From Ulota crispa (lineage: Eukaryota > Streptophyta > Bryopsida > Orthotrichales > Orthotrichaceae): a stretch of DNA of 64,000 nt. The position numbers and the translations under genes are program-made. Below are positions 11,500 to 22,940 of the stretch, piece by piece (positions within the stretch are counted from its first letter, which is position 1; each line of letters opens with the position of its first letter). The DNA lies in NCBI GenBank assembly GCA_963920765.1, contig OY987242.1, positions 15,586,002 to 15,650,001 of the forward strand. The letters run 5' to 3'. The notes beneath the pieces were generated by a model. That model was not told where the DNA came from, searched no databases, and worked only from the letters and a program-made list of their open reading frames with translations.

Positions 11500-12100
11500 G
11501 GCATAATGTTCACTTGCAGTAAATTTCAATGGAATGAGGTGCATTTCTTTGTAAATAGTAGCCAGGATTATCCTCGTTATCTTGATAGAGATCTCTCCAT
11601 CATATAGATACTTGTTATTTATTTATGTTTGTGTTGATTTCAATAAATCAACAGTTGTGGCAAAAGAGGTGGTTGTGGTGAGGACCACGATTTGGTGACA
11701 GCGCGGGGGTCATAAATTCCAGTGCACTGTGTCATCTTGTCACATGTACAGTTTAGAGGGGTAGGTAGCGAGTTGGCTGTGCCAATTTCCTGTCTCACTA
11801 GCTGCCAAGCCATGGGTCGCCATCATCGCTTGAAGAGTTTGATGGAATTCAAATCTAGAACGGTGGGCGGCTAGAGACAACCGCTTCTCTAGCCAACCAA
11901 ATTTACAACTTGGCGACTGAAAATAAGCGTTTGCCGCTATTATATGCCCGCAAGAGCATGTGACAACTTTATGGTGGTGTTTATTTTATAATTTAATCAT
12001 TTTTATATGTTTGTCTAGATGTTTTGGAAGACTCAAATATTTTGCCTTTGTTTGAATAAAAAGTATTAAGGGTTTAGAAGTGAATGGAAAAGGTATGAAA
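11500..12100 (+). repeat. Interspersed repeat, copy 1 (pair with 38830-39300)
   Basis: Runs of shared phrases in the same order and orientation link this stretch to 38830-39300: a 'gatttcaataa' start, 'cttgtcacatgtac' versus 'ttatcacatgtat', 'gtaggtag.gagttgg', 'atatgc.c..gag.gcatgt', and 'tgtttgtct'. Divergence is high, so insertion is old. Superfamily is unknown and no coding frame survives. Confidence 0.5.
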
Positions 12101-13724
12101 GAAAAAGGGGTTTGATATCTATAGTGGAGTTGGAATAAAGAGGAGCATGAGCTGATGTGCCCTACCTCCCTACCTTAGATAGGGTTGAAATTAAGGAGGA
12201 GAGATTTCTTAGTTGTTGGAAATTAGTATATGAGTGTTAATGGAAAGAAAGAAGAAATCTTGAAATTTTGATGTGAGAGAACTTTTTGTATATACATGAT
12301 TTTAAATTAAAATTTGAAGGAGTTTTTTTTTGTAAGATTATCTTTTGAAAACGAGTTTGCAAGTTTAATTTGAAATTGTGATGCAAAAGTTATGAGTGTC
12401 TGAATTTTAGAATCAAAAAGCCAAATTATAAAGAAAGGCTAAGACTTTAACAAGCCATAGCTTATGATTTGTATATCATTTTGCAATAAAATTTAGAGGA
12501 AATGTTTATCTTAGTCTTAGCATTCTAGAAAGTCCTTAAACTTGAGATTTGAAGTTTGGAAGAGAAAGTTATGAAGGTGTGAACCATTGGAGGTAGCTGC
12601 CTTTTTGTTTTGAGAAGGCCAAAACTTTGAAGAGCTACAATTTTTGAACAGTATGAAATTTTCTTCTTAAAATTTTAGAAGTGCTAATTTGTTGTCATAG
12701 CTTTTTGAATTGTCTTCAATCATTTTATTTGAAGTCTTATTGAAGAAGTCATAGTGTGTAGAAGTTGGAAGTTTGGATACTCTCTAAAAAATTAAAACCC
12801 ATACTTTGATTGATTAGAATTTTTTAGAAGTTGTAGCCAGTAGTATCATCTTTTCAAATTGATATCACAATTCTATGGGTAAGTTGTAGAACAAAAGTTA
12901 TAGAGGTTTATAAAAACAGTGTTTAATTTGCAAGGAGGAAAAAGAGCTTCTACTTTGAATTTGCATAGCCTTTAAATAGTAGTTTAGATTGACTTGAAAT
13001 TTGAAATAATATTAGAAGGTTAGAAGAGTTTTTTAAATTACTATTGCATTTAGCATTTAGATCTTCGAGCCATCTGTGGTACTAAATAAAAGGTTGCAGC
13101 TCTTCTAAGACTTGTTATTTGTGATTTTCCTTATTGTTTTTATTAAAACATGAAGATTTGAAGATATGAAGACTTGAAGATATAAAGACTTAAAGATCTA
13201 AAGATATGAAGATTTCAAAAGGAATGTTTTGGATTTATTTTTTATATATGTGTAAAATGTAGTTTTGTTATTCTTAGCCGGCTTGGGGGCTCGTTTGTTA
13301 GTTCATTTCTATTTTGTTTTGTAAACCTTGTTGCGGGTAGTTTGGATTAAACCAAACTTAACCCCATTTATTGTCGTAGTGACAAAGTGGGATTGATTAT
13401 TCATATGATCGAAACTTGTTCTGTTTTCACGATCTGGAGTTTGGCCAGCAGATCATGAATTGAATTTAGGATCTCGTCATACAGACGGCAGCTTGTGCCT
13501 GCTGTCCCGATCTACCCGTTCCGTATCCAGTGAGCTCTTATTCCCACCTTGACGCTTATATCCCTAGAGCCAGCTACATGATAGGCCAACAAAAGACTGA
13601 AGATTGAAGATTTGAAGAGTGAAGATCAAGACCGAAGATGATTTTAGTCAGCAACGCATAATCGCAGCAAGACACTTTGTGTGTTTCTAAGACACGCTCC
13701 TCTCAATCCGACAGCGTCACGCTT
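12101..13724. other. Gene-free AT-rich spacer with a purine-rich patch
   Basis: No gene is seen. At 13148-13216 there is a degenerate short-period repeat of 'gaagatatgaagactt'-like units, echoed at 13590-13640. The rest reads like decayed repeat DNA. Confidence 0.45.
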
Positions 13725-14262
13725 TGTCCGGACGTCCGGATGTTCGTTTGGACGTTAGGATCTAGTTCTGGCGTCCATTGACAGAATTTCAAAAGTGGAT
13801 GAAAAGATGCATTTTGTAGATGAATGTTTTTGTCAATAGCGGATGTGAAATCTAGTGGACGAACATGGCGATGCCCTCGTTGGACGGCTTCAGTCGACGA
13901 TTAATCTTAACAAACGAACGGGTTGACAATCTTCGACTCCACATTGACAGTCAATATGGACGACCCAATTTGACGGCTAGATGGACATTTTGGTCGGACG
14001 GCTAGATGGACGGTTTAGTTTGATGGCCTTCTTGGACGGCCTGATTGACGCCTCGATTGAACAATTTGGATGGACAATCAAATGGACGGCTTGCCTGGAC
14101 AGCCAAATAGACATCTTGATTAGAGGCCAGATGGACATTTTGGTTGTACGGTGAGATGGACGGCCTAGTTTAACGGCCTCCATGGACGGCCAAATGGACG
14201 GCCTTCTTAGACGGCCACATGGATGGCCTTCTTTGATGGCCAAACGGATAGTCCGCTTCAAT
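13725..14262. repeat. GGACGG-rich degenerate minisatellite, array 1
   Basis: About 500 bp of imperfect units containing GGACGGC, spaced about 12-25 bases and alternating with short variable spacers (for example 'tggacggcc' and 'agatggacattt'). Similar arrays occur at 18900-19520, 20785-21095 and 27690-27860. A short-frame protein on the minus strand is only the translation of the repeat. Confidence 0.7.
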
Positions 14263-14480
14263 ACCTTATAAAATTCATGCATAACTTTTTGAATAAATGT
14301 GTTGATCAATCTTTACCAAAATCAAATTCTAACACTAAATGTAACCTTGTACTTAGAAATTACTTTCAAAATTTACAAAAATTAACAATTAGTGTATACG
14401 TTTACAACTTTACATTTAGTGTTGGCAACATTTTGTTGACATTTAGTGTTAGGATTTGTAATTAGTGTTGCCAACACTAA

Positions 14481-14720
14481 TTGACAATATAAGTGTAGTG
14501 CTGGATAGAGTAGTGGGAATACAAGCGCGCTTCCAACTAATTAAGCAACCGACACGCTTCTTGCAATTTGTTGTTTGTTGATGCCAAGCACGGAAACTAT
14601 TTGACAATATAAGTGTAGTGCTAAATAGAGTGGTGGGAATACAAGCATGCTTCCAACTAATTTCGTAGCCGACACGCCTCTTGCAATGTCAAGTTTGCTG
14701 ACGCCAGGCACGGAGAGTCG
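14481..14720 (+). repeat. 120-bp tandem duplication
   Basis: The phrase ttgacaatataagtgtagtg starts at 14481 and again at 14601. The two 120-bp units match along their length (gtgggaatacaagc, cttccaactaatt, cgacacgc.tcttgcaat). It is preceded by several copies of 'acactaa..gt' arranged as inverted repeats (14325-14480). Confidence 0.8.
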
Positions 14721-16161
14721 AAGCAGGACACGGAGAAGTAGATCCAGAAATTTAGAGCGCCATAGAGGTCACGTTATTTCAAATTTGCAGTTGTTATTGG
14801 CTGTATGGAATTCAATTTTCAGCAGACTTAAAGTATTTGTTTTCAAGAATCTCTAAACCAAGAAAAGTTGGCTACTGTAGTTCAGTTTCACCTTCACCAA
14901 TTTTTTTTGAGATTTCTATTCCTTAATAAACAGTTATAAGCATAAATAACAAGTTCTAAAGAATTACAACATAGAGGGTTTGAACCCTAGACCTCCTAGG
15001 TACCAGCCCATGGGCCTTCACCAACACACCACGTGCTAGGCTAGATGTCCAATAGAGGATTAATAATGTACTTATATTGTAAATCACAGTACTATCTTTA
15101 TTTTGCAAGTCTGGAGGCCATTTCAGGGTATTAAGCCCTAAAGGACCATGGCTTTTATTTTGTCACAAGATACTCAAACTTGTCACATCTATGGCAAAGA
15201 GTAAAAAAGTTTGAAGATTGATCTTTTTGCATATCTGACCGTAGGATCTTGTACTAGACTTGTATAAGAATGTGTCATTCAAAACTTAAAAACTTTGACC
15301 ACACATATTGCAAGATATTAGCATTTAAAGAGTAAAAAATAAGCTTTTTTGCACCTTGCTTGACTAGATTATTTGACTTTGAACCTCTTTAACTTAAAAT
15401 TTTTGCACCATGGAGTTTTGAGATTTATTTTTTAGTTGTGGAAAATTGGGCTGAAAATTTTTGGGAAAAAACCAAAACAAAAAAAACTTAATTTTCATTC
15501 TTTAAAAAAACATTAATTACAAGAATATTTGACATTGAACAAAATCTTACATTGTTAATGACCTTGCACTAGAATTGAATCACAATAATCCCAATGGTGA
15601 GATTGTCCTAGCAAGTACCAAGCAATCATCACCCTTTCCAATATATATTTTTTCAAAAATATTAAATTTGCATTCAAAAATGAAGTTTATAAGTTATTTT
15701 TTCATAGCACAACCACACTTGCATCTATAAAAAAGTAGGATGTTACAATTTATTGAATTGGGAAGAAAGTAAGAAAACTAGTTTGTTCAATAAGTGATGT
15801 TGTAAAATGCTTCTAATACATGTAGTAATTCCAGATCACATCATGCGCTTCTTTCACAAAAGTATTTATTTCCATGGGTTTACTACACTAATCTATGGAT
15901 TAAGAATATACTCTACTTCTGTTTTGCAAGCAAGCATAATACAAATGCACAATACAATATGTAGAGAAGACATAGTGAAATGTAAATGCTTCATTCCATA
16001 CCAAATTTTGCAAGTGCAACAACAAATGCTAAGCCTTCTTGGATCCTTGTTTTGAACAAATTCCATACATATTTACATCCATGTAGACTAGTTACACACA
16101 TTTCCAACAAAAACTATTTACTCATCTCCTCGTATTACAATGCCTTGTGCTTTGGTATGTA
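14721..16161. other. Repeat-derived spacer, with a tRNA-like SINE head
   Basis: No gene is seen. On the minus strand, around 14975-15050, there is a box-B-like GGGTTCAAACCC preceded by a box-A-like TGGTGTGTTGG, in the spacing of tRNA-derived SINE heads common in plants. The conserved AGGTCTAGGGTTC phrase is also present. No poly(A) tail or target duplication was found. At 15131, TTAA followed by GCCCTAAAGGACC resembles the end of the 242-947 element but is alone. Confidence 0.35.
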
Positions 16162-17115
16162 TCAAAAATGTATCAAAAACGTATAAACTAGCCATCTAGG
16201 AATCCAGGCATCTCCTAGATCTATAATGTGTTGCGCTAAGTCTATGTCATTTCCAAAAAACCTTTGCAGATCTCTGTGAGATTGCAAAGTGGTCAACGTC
16301 TTAACTGTTCTTGCATCGTACTGATTGTGGATGTGGTTGAATACAGAACTTAAGAGTTGAACCTCGTGGAATGTATTGTCAATAATGAAGGCAGATAGTT
16401 CCTCAAATGTCATATCGTCTTTTTGTCCCAATGCGGTACCATTGTTGTCATATACAATGCCTTGTAGGTGGGGTTCAGGTGAATTGACGTCTCTATGTTT
16501 GTCCCAATGTCCACCTGCGAGTTGACCTGCATACAATCGTTGCTCACGTTTGCCTTCCAGGATGACCTCTGATGATGCTGGTGATCTTCTCAACAGTCCT
16601 ACCCTCCATGGCGTGCTGCATGGTTTGTGCTGGTTGATGTCGTGAGTCTTTGGACCACTTCCACATCCAGCACAAATCCTTCGCCTAGTGCACCTATTAG
16701 AATCCTCCGGTAAATTATCTTTGTCATGCTTGTGATAAATTGGCATGTGGTCTAGGGTGTTAAACATTTGGTAAAGCCGTCTATGAAAGGGGGCCTTGCA
16801 AGTAATGCATCTCTTTCTGGTCACCATATAGGCAAGGAGACATCCATGATGGTACATATGCGGACACATACCAAGGCTCCATCCGCCTTTGGGGCCATAA
16901 GGATCTAGGCATACACTGCATATTGTGCCGTCCTTTAGAAACTTTAGAACTTCAGGCCACAGTAAGGAGGGTTTGCCTACTTGGCCTAGGCGCAGGTACC
17001 TACATCGTGTAGTGTCATACTGGAATTGCAACTCGGGCACCACATTCAAATCAATGCTTGCGTTTAGGCGGTTTGTTGCCAACATGGGGGGAACATCTCT
17101 TTGATGCAAGGCCAC
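16162..17115 (-). CDS. RING-H2 zinc-finger protein, C-terminal part of a decayed repeat-island gene
   Basis: A long open frame of 317 codons. Its first codon is not ATG, so it is probably an exon rather than a whole gene. A canonical RING-H2 finger spans residues 66-106. Ligands are C66, C69, C84, H86, H89, C92, C103 and C106, with exact C-x2-C-x14-C-x-H-x2-H-x2-C-x10-C-x2-C spacing. RING-H2 domains usually recruit ubiquitin-conjugating enzymes. A second, smaller Cys cluster (CTRRRICAGCG) follows. The C-terminal part is unrecognised. Upstream on the same strand lie coiled-coil and N-terminal pieces (see 17171-18611). The open length suggests either recent decay or use as one exon. I do not recognise the full-length family. 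Confidence 0.6.
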   Translation of the reverse strand: MALHQRDVPPMLATNRLNASIDLNVVPELQFQYDTTRCRYLRLGQVGKPSLLWPEVLKFLKDGTICSVCLDPYGPKGGWSLGMCPHMYHHGCLLAYMVTRKRCITCKAPFHRRLYQMFNTLDHMPIYHKHDKDNLPEDSNRCTRRRICAGCGSGPKTHDINQHKPCSTPWRVGLLRRSPASSEVILEGKREQRLYAGQLAGGHWDKHRDVNSPEPHLQGIVYDNNGTALGQKDDMTFEELSAFIIDNTFHEVQLLSSVFNHIHNQYDARTVKTLTTLQSHRDLQRFFGNDIDLAQHIIDLGDAWIPRWLVYTFLIHF

Positions 17116-17170
17116 AAGGTCAAGCCAAAATACCGATGACCTCTATCATTGAATTCTGTAGCAATTCTCT

Positions 17171-18611
17171 TTAGTTTTGCTGCATTTGCTGGGCTTTGTT
17201 TTCTAACATGATGCACTCCAGCTTCATGTTCAACAACAATAGCAGCATTTTCTTCCTTTTAGGGCTATGGACCAACCTTGTATTCAAGGCCTGGAGGGTG
17301 TCCGATTGTTCTTCCAGGTCAGTGTTTGCTGTGCTAAGAAATACAACATTTTCCTCAGCTTCCTGGGAACAAAGTTCTAGGATGTGAATGGAGTTGGTTA
17401 GCTCTTCCATGCTTGCTTTTGTACTTACAACCTCTGCTTCTGCTTGCTCCGCACGTACACGCATGGCATTCAAATCCAATGTGAGCCCTCCAAGGTTCTG
17501 CACCGCTTAGATTGCTTTAGCCCCAGCCGCATTTGAACTTTTACCTTTGAAAGTTTGAGGCAAGAATGATGAGAGAGGTCGCACCGCAAAGTCATTTGCA
17601 CGAGTGGCGGCTACTGGGTTGTCATCCGCAGCATACGTTGCGCTCGCCACAACATCATCTAGCCATGGAATGTTGTCCATGCTCAGTCGTCCTCCTCAAG
17701 CTAGAAGGGTGGCTTGGCTTCTAACTAGCTTGTCATTCTCATCCTTGAGGCGCTGCACCCTTACTCTATGGACTTCCACATCTGTTGCATGTGCCCTTAC
17801 TGCCTCGTCCTTCTCCGCTCGCAATGTCAACACTAAGTCGCACAAGTGTTAGAGTTCCTCATCATTGGCTCCTGCTCCATGAATCAGGTTGAAGACAATA
17901 TTTTCTTGTTGCAGCGGAATAAGTGCGGTCACATGTTCCTCAGTTGCCGTTGGAACCATGATCTCATTTGCTACATTTGGTACAGGCAACTTGTATTCCT
18001 CCAGTGGTTCAACCTCCACCACCAAATCTTCAACTTCCACTTTGTGAAGAACTTCCACATGGCTCCCACCATCATTTGCCGTAATATCTTGTGCCATTGG
18101 TTCAACCTCTTCCATGTGCATTGGCATATTCTCCAAGGGCACGTTATCATTTGCAGGAATGTTGCAAAGTACGTTTGGAAACTGGTTTTTCTGTTTAGTG
18201 GCCTGGTAAGTAGTCCAATCTACATCTTTCCCAAGAAAAACCTCTATGTATACCATTTGGCGCTGTAAGAGCGTCGCATCCTTCTTTGTGACTTCCTCCC
18301 CAAAGTGCCAATGTCACTTCCGTCAACCTCTTCTTAAACGCAGCGTGCTTGCAAATCTTGATGTTTGCTGCTCCAGATTTCACGTGTATTTCATACCGTA
18401 TAAGATCCCAATGGCGGTTTATGTGGGCCCAGTCAATGTACTTTCGACATGTCATTCTTGTCCTCAGTTCCACTTCTTGTTTCCAACCATGACGTGCCAA
18501 AATCCCCACATCATGATATGTGTTCCAATCCACCACCGACCTATTCTCCCTCCTCTTCCTCGAGGGTTCACCTTCATTTCTTGAGTGAACTAGGGAGCCT
18601 GGAGTAGCCAT
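17171..18611 (-). pseudogene. N-terminal and coiled-coil parts of the RING-H2 gene, interrupted
   Basis: Read on the minus strand, an ATG at 18611 starts MATPGSLVHSRNEGEPSRKR, followed by a basic, Trp-rich region (VVDWNTYHDVGILARHG). An acidic Val/Glu-rich stretch follows at 18256-17849, and a heptad-like coiled coil (MRVRAEQAEAEVVSTKASME) at 17503-17171. The pieces are in compatible order with the RING exon. They are separated by two in-frame stops in the 17.5-17.85 kb part and a frame change near 18.2 kb, unless unrecognised introns remove them. No known family is recognised. It lies between GGACGG-rich arrays 1 and 2. Confidence 0.45.
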
Positions 18612-18899
18612 ACTATTTACGTGCACAATAACACACCACAATTTGTAGGAGGATACAAATGGCAAGTTGCTCTGCCTTTTATTGCATGGAGGCAACTGAA
18701 ATTTGGCAAAGCAATGCCACGTGTATAACAATTCCCCTCGAATTGCAATGCAAAGCTTTCTCAAGCAAAGATGAAGCAACTCAAAAGAGGAAGCACAGTA
18801 ATGAAGGGATTTTGCAAGTTTATACACCCCAATTACCCAAGCTAATTGGGTCGGTAATTGGGGTCAAATTGGCATTACACCCCCAAATTTGGATCGTTG

Positions 18900-19520
18900 A
18901 TGTGGACGGACACGCCCCTCTATTGACGGCCAGGGCGTCTACAGAGCATCCACAGAGGTTTGGCAGCCCATCAACAGGTTTAGAGGGCCGTCTCCAGCCT
19001 TGTACCACCATCATGAAAAGTTAAATGCTGTCCGCATTAATTGACAGGCTGCGCGTTGACATGGAGTCCATCGGCAGGTTTAACAGACCATCGACCGCTT
19101 TGAGGGACTGTCGGCCGCCTCAGTAGTCCGTCTAGAGGTTTGGCAGGCCATCTACAGATTTGGATTCCAGTCTTGATGGTCGGGGCGTTGTTGTTAGCCT
19201 TGTGTTCTCATAATCATAAATAATACGCCGTCCAGGCCCATTGATGGTCTACATAGATGGACCTGCTGACATAATCGACGGCCATCATTGCTCCTCGACA
19301 GCCTAGAGGATTTGTCAAAGGTCTCGACGGCCCGCGCCACCTGTCAGTGGCCTTGGCGGATGGATAGTCCGTCTAGTTGGACGGCTACAATTGAACGTCG
19401 ACGGCTCGTGGGTTGAGCACTATAATAGTTTAAATCGCCACTTTGGCACTTCTTAAAAAAGAAAAAAAGAAAACCTGATCCCCACTGGACTTGGGCCCGT
19501 CCATTTTGACGGTCTTGAGT
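18900..19520. repeat. GGACGG-rich degenerate minisatellite, array 2
   Basis: Irregular units contain GACGGCC, GTCGACGG or their reverse complements. They start about 290 bases upstream of the ATG of the minus-strand RING-H2 gene. The array ends near a phrase (cactataa.a.tttaaat, then 'gccactttggcacttctt' at about 19436) that recurs at 43690-43752. Confidence 0.65.
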
Positions 19521-19944
19521 TCTAATGGACGGTGAGTACAACTCCATATAAAAATGGTTTGTTGATTCCTAAAAGACCACACCCTTTATTCTTTGAAAAA
19601 AAAAATAAAAAATTTGCCCCAAAATTTCAGGCGCCTTTAACTACTCTTATAACAAAAAAGTTGATGTACTCCAAGTTGCGCTCTTTTTTCCCACGTAGGA
19701 GATCAATGTCAATATATGTGGGAGAATTTTCAAATCAATTGGATTTATACATCAAAAGGGAAAAAATAGTAAGTAAAAAGAAGTAGGGAATGAATCAAAA
19801 CACTAAATTGTTAAGCATTTAATTATTGAAATGAAAAATGCAAATCCTAAAGGTTATAGGATTTAGGGTAAAATATCTATCTCCTTTGGTTTAATTTTGA
19901 TTCCAAAATAGGGGAAATTGAGTAAAACAAAGAACTTCAAAGTT
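19521..19944. other. AT-rich spacer
   Basis: No gene is seen. The short frame at 19532-19786 is Lys/Phe-rich and has no domain. The stretch runs into the 175-bp tandem array. Confidence 0.5.
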
Positions 19945-20560
19945 CAAAATTTTTGTGGAATTAATTGAAGCTCATTCCTTAGTGACCCCCTTAGGGTTCA
20001 CAATTTCATGTATTTGTTCAAAGATGGAATAACGAGGTTCCTATTTAAAATACATAGCAATAATAGTTGGAATGACTTGAAACTTGCACATTCACTTCCA
20101 GTTAGGGCAAGGGTCATGTGGGAGTTTTTGTGGATTTAATTGATGCTCAATCCTTGGTGACTCCCTTAGGGTTCACAATTTCATGTATTTGTTCAAAGAT
20201 GGAATAACAAGGTTCCTATTTAAAACACATAGCAATAATAGTTGGAATGGCCTGAAACTTGCACATAAAATTCTAATTAGGGCAAGGGTCATGTGGGAAT
20301 TTTTGTGGAATTAATTGACGCTAACCCCTTGGTGACCCTCCAAGGATTCACAATTTCATGTATTTGCTCATATATGGAGTAACAAGGTTCCTATTTAAAA
20401 CACATAGCAATAATAATTGGAATAGCCAAAAACTGGCACATTCACTTCCAATTAGGGTGTGTGACATGTGGGAATTTTTTGGGAGGAAATTGAAACATGG
20501 TTCATGGTGACTCCTTTGGGGGTCACATATTCAAATACTTGCCAAAGGATGGGATATCCG
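19945..20560 (+). repeat. 175-bp tandem repeat array, about 3.5 units
   Basis: The marker phrase 'ttcacaatttcatgtattt' recurs at about 19997, 20172 and 20347, and a diverged version at about 20522. The period is constant at 175 bp. Other marker phrases (ttcctatttaaaa.acatagcaataat and gggcaagggtcatgtggga) keep the same spacing. Divergence between units rises toward the right end. Confidence 0.88.
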
Positions 20561-20784
20561 GGTATTAATTTAATGGCGTTTAGGGGTTAATTGAGCATAG
20601 GGATTGATGAGCGTATTCAGTTTTGTAGGAATGTTTTGGGAGTTAAATGACCCAATATTGGTTTTCACCCCCTTCTTGCTAGTTCTTGCAGCTAGGGTGA
20701 TGAGTGTACAAATTCCTTCACAGTCTCAATTTGGAGTGAATTTTCACAAATACTCTGACCCTAGGTTGCTCCAACTATCTTTGC

Positions 20785-21095
20785 AAGGTATCCGATGGAC
20801 TGCATGTCCGTCCTTTGGACGGTTTCCACATCCATTCCCCGGATGGCCTCCTTGACAGATTGCCTATTGCCTCGTTGGCGTGCCCAAGACCCTAGATGGC
20901 TCGCCCGTCCCCTGAACAGTCCCCCATCGCCTTGTTTGCTTGCTTGTCGCCAAGACGGCCCGCCCGTCTCTGGAGGATGGACTGGTCGCCCACTTGACGG
21001 ATTGTCCGTCCACTTGACAAACTGTCCGTCCCTTTGACAGACTTCCCATCCCCTTGACAGATTGCCCGTCCCCTTGACAGACTGCTCGTCTACAA
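20785..21095. repeat. GGACGG/CCGTCC minisatellite, array 3, with a 20-bp period
   Basis: At 20993-21092 five consecutive 20-bp units can be read, based on CTTGACAGATTGCCCGTCCC. Upstream units (20785-20990) are more degenerate. It is followed directly by the kinase-like pseudogene. Confidence 0.75.
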
Positions 21096-21289
21096 GAATC
21101 AACTTCTTATACGTCACTTTTGGTTTCATTTGCACAAGTCTCTCCTGCTCTGACAATGCTTCCTTGTCTTGGATTGACTTTGATCCTTGCTTGGGAGTGC
21201 GGGTGCTTGGATAGGGGCTCGAGTGAAGGAGGAGGGGAGGTTTTGCAAATTTTACAACCCTTAAACCCTAAATCCTTTGTTTCTTATAC

Positions 21290-22940
21290 TTGATTTATAT
21301 TTCAATGCATGGTCAAGCAAGATTTTTGAAGGAGAAGGTGGATGCCTGGTTCACAGGCATTGGGGATCTAGTTGTGCAAATATCCCTGGAATCAATAGAC
21401 TACATGTTGGAGGGCGTGGCGGTTGTACCAGATGGGGCCAATGCTCATGGTGTTGGGGAATCTTCAAAGGGGAAGAAGCGAAAGTAATAGAAATTGCACA
21501 AAGCTTCTAGCCTGAAAGATCAGCCAAGCAAAACTGCAACAAGGAAGTTGCACAAAGTGGCGTTGACTTTTTTTGAGCAGTACTTGATTTCACAGTTGGA
21601 CAAGGCATACATCTCAAAGGAAACCCATGGATTGGATCTTGTGAAGAAGAAGTTGGAGCACATGTTCTGGAAAACGATGCACAATGACGAGTGGCTGGAA
21701 GACCGCATGAAAGAGAACTTTGATAAATGGCTTAATGATCAAGTGCAGACGTGCGTCTGCAACCTCGTCCAAGTGGCCGAGAACATTAAAACCTTCAAAC
21801 GGGATGATGAGTCAAAGCAATCAGAGTTGAAGCTGCTGCACAAGAAGGTGTACTAGTGGTACAATGGTGTCCGTGGATTCTCCTTGAGCAATATCCGCTC
21901 TGCTCTGTGGTTTTAGAAGAGTCAAGACTTGGCCATAGGTCAAGGGGCAGCAAGAGGGGTGGTGTTCCTCGATCAAGGGGTGGTGGTGAACGCCTTTTCT
22001 AGTAGCAGCAAGCAAGGGAGGCATGGACGGATGTGTAGGGTGAGCCTCGAGAACTCAAAGTATATTCCCGATATGATGGAATTAGCTGGCAAAACATCTT
22101 TGTAAGTTGATGACTTGAAGAAGGCTAGGGAGAAGTTGTCCATCAAGACATTGGTTTGCCCATGCGAGCATCCAAGAGCCATCAAATTCTTTGCAGTGAA
22201 TGACACGACTATAGAGTGTTATTCCTAGTGGTGGAACAGAGGTACTCTAGGTGCTATGTTTCACTTGGATCACAACAACAAAGACTATGACGAGATTGGA
22301 GAGCTTGCTTATCACGCATCTCCATAGGTGATGGAAGAAGCAAAACGAATCATGGCATATAGACGCAACTGCACCAAACTAGCATGGGCGTTGATTTGCA
22401 TTGTGGACGCTGTGCAGCAGTATTTGGTACTACACAACGACATACCCCGGATAACATCATGTTGCACTTTCCAAATGATGATAGAAGAACTATGTGGATT
22501 AGGCTATGCAATTAGGGGATGGGGAGTTGCCTAAATGAAATAACCCCATTGTTGTATCAATTCCAAGACCCTCAACAATTGCAGACCACTAGACAAAAGC
22601 GTTGGTGGGTAGCACCGGAATTGATGTACTTGATTAGAGGGGTAGGATCTTTGCTCTTTCCCATTCATGGTGTTAAACCCCCATGTGTAAGTATACAAAC
22701 GGATGGATATGCAGTAGGGAAAATTGCGGCAAAGATATGGAAGGAAGATTGAGGAAATGAAGAGATGATTATTGATAATACTGGATTTGGTATGTTCCAA
22801 GCAACATTAGGTGCATTGTGCAAGGAGGATCACTGCAAAGACGCTTAGTGACAAATGCCGTATAACAACTTAGTGGGGCTCCAACTAATTGGCTGCCACG
22901 CATAGGTTCCTACCGCAAAGCGCAAAAGGAACAAGAAATG
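21290..22940 (+). pseudogene. Protein-kinase-like gene, decayed
   Basis: Broken plus-strand pieces together show kinase-like landmarks. There is a catalytic-loop-like HND followed, one base out of frame, by PDNIMLHF (22435-22470). An activation-segment-end motif RWWVAPEL lies at about 22600-22625, and a subdomain-IX-like DGYAVGKIAAKIW at about 22703-22741. Upstream is a charged alpha-helical region (21494-21856, RKLHKVALTFFEQYL) and an N-terminal piece (EKVDAWFTGIGDLVVQ). Several stops and shifts interrupt it, so it cannot make a full kinase. It sits between GGACGG array 3 and the convergent hAT transposase. It could be a captured host fragment or an element-borne gene. Confidence 0.5.

Noticed and set aside
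9445-13700. Possible LTR-type retroelement in the long gene-free stretch
   Set aside because: No paired long terminal repeats or polymerase motifs were visible, so no such element is claimed.
20581-20590. TTTAGGGG-TTAA end
   Set aside because: It resembles a right end of the TTAA group, but no left partner was found within several kb.
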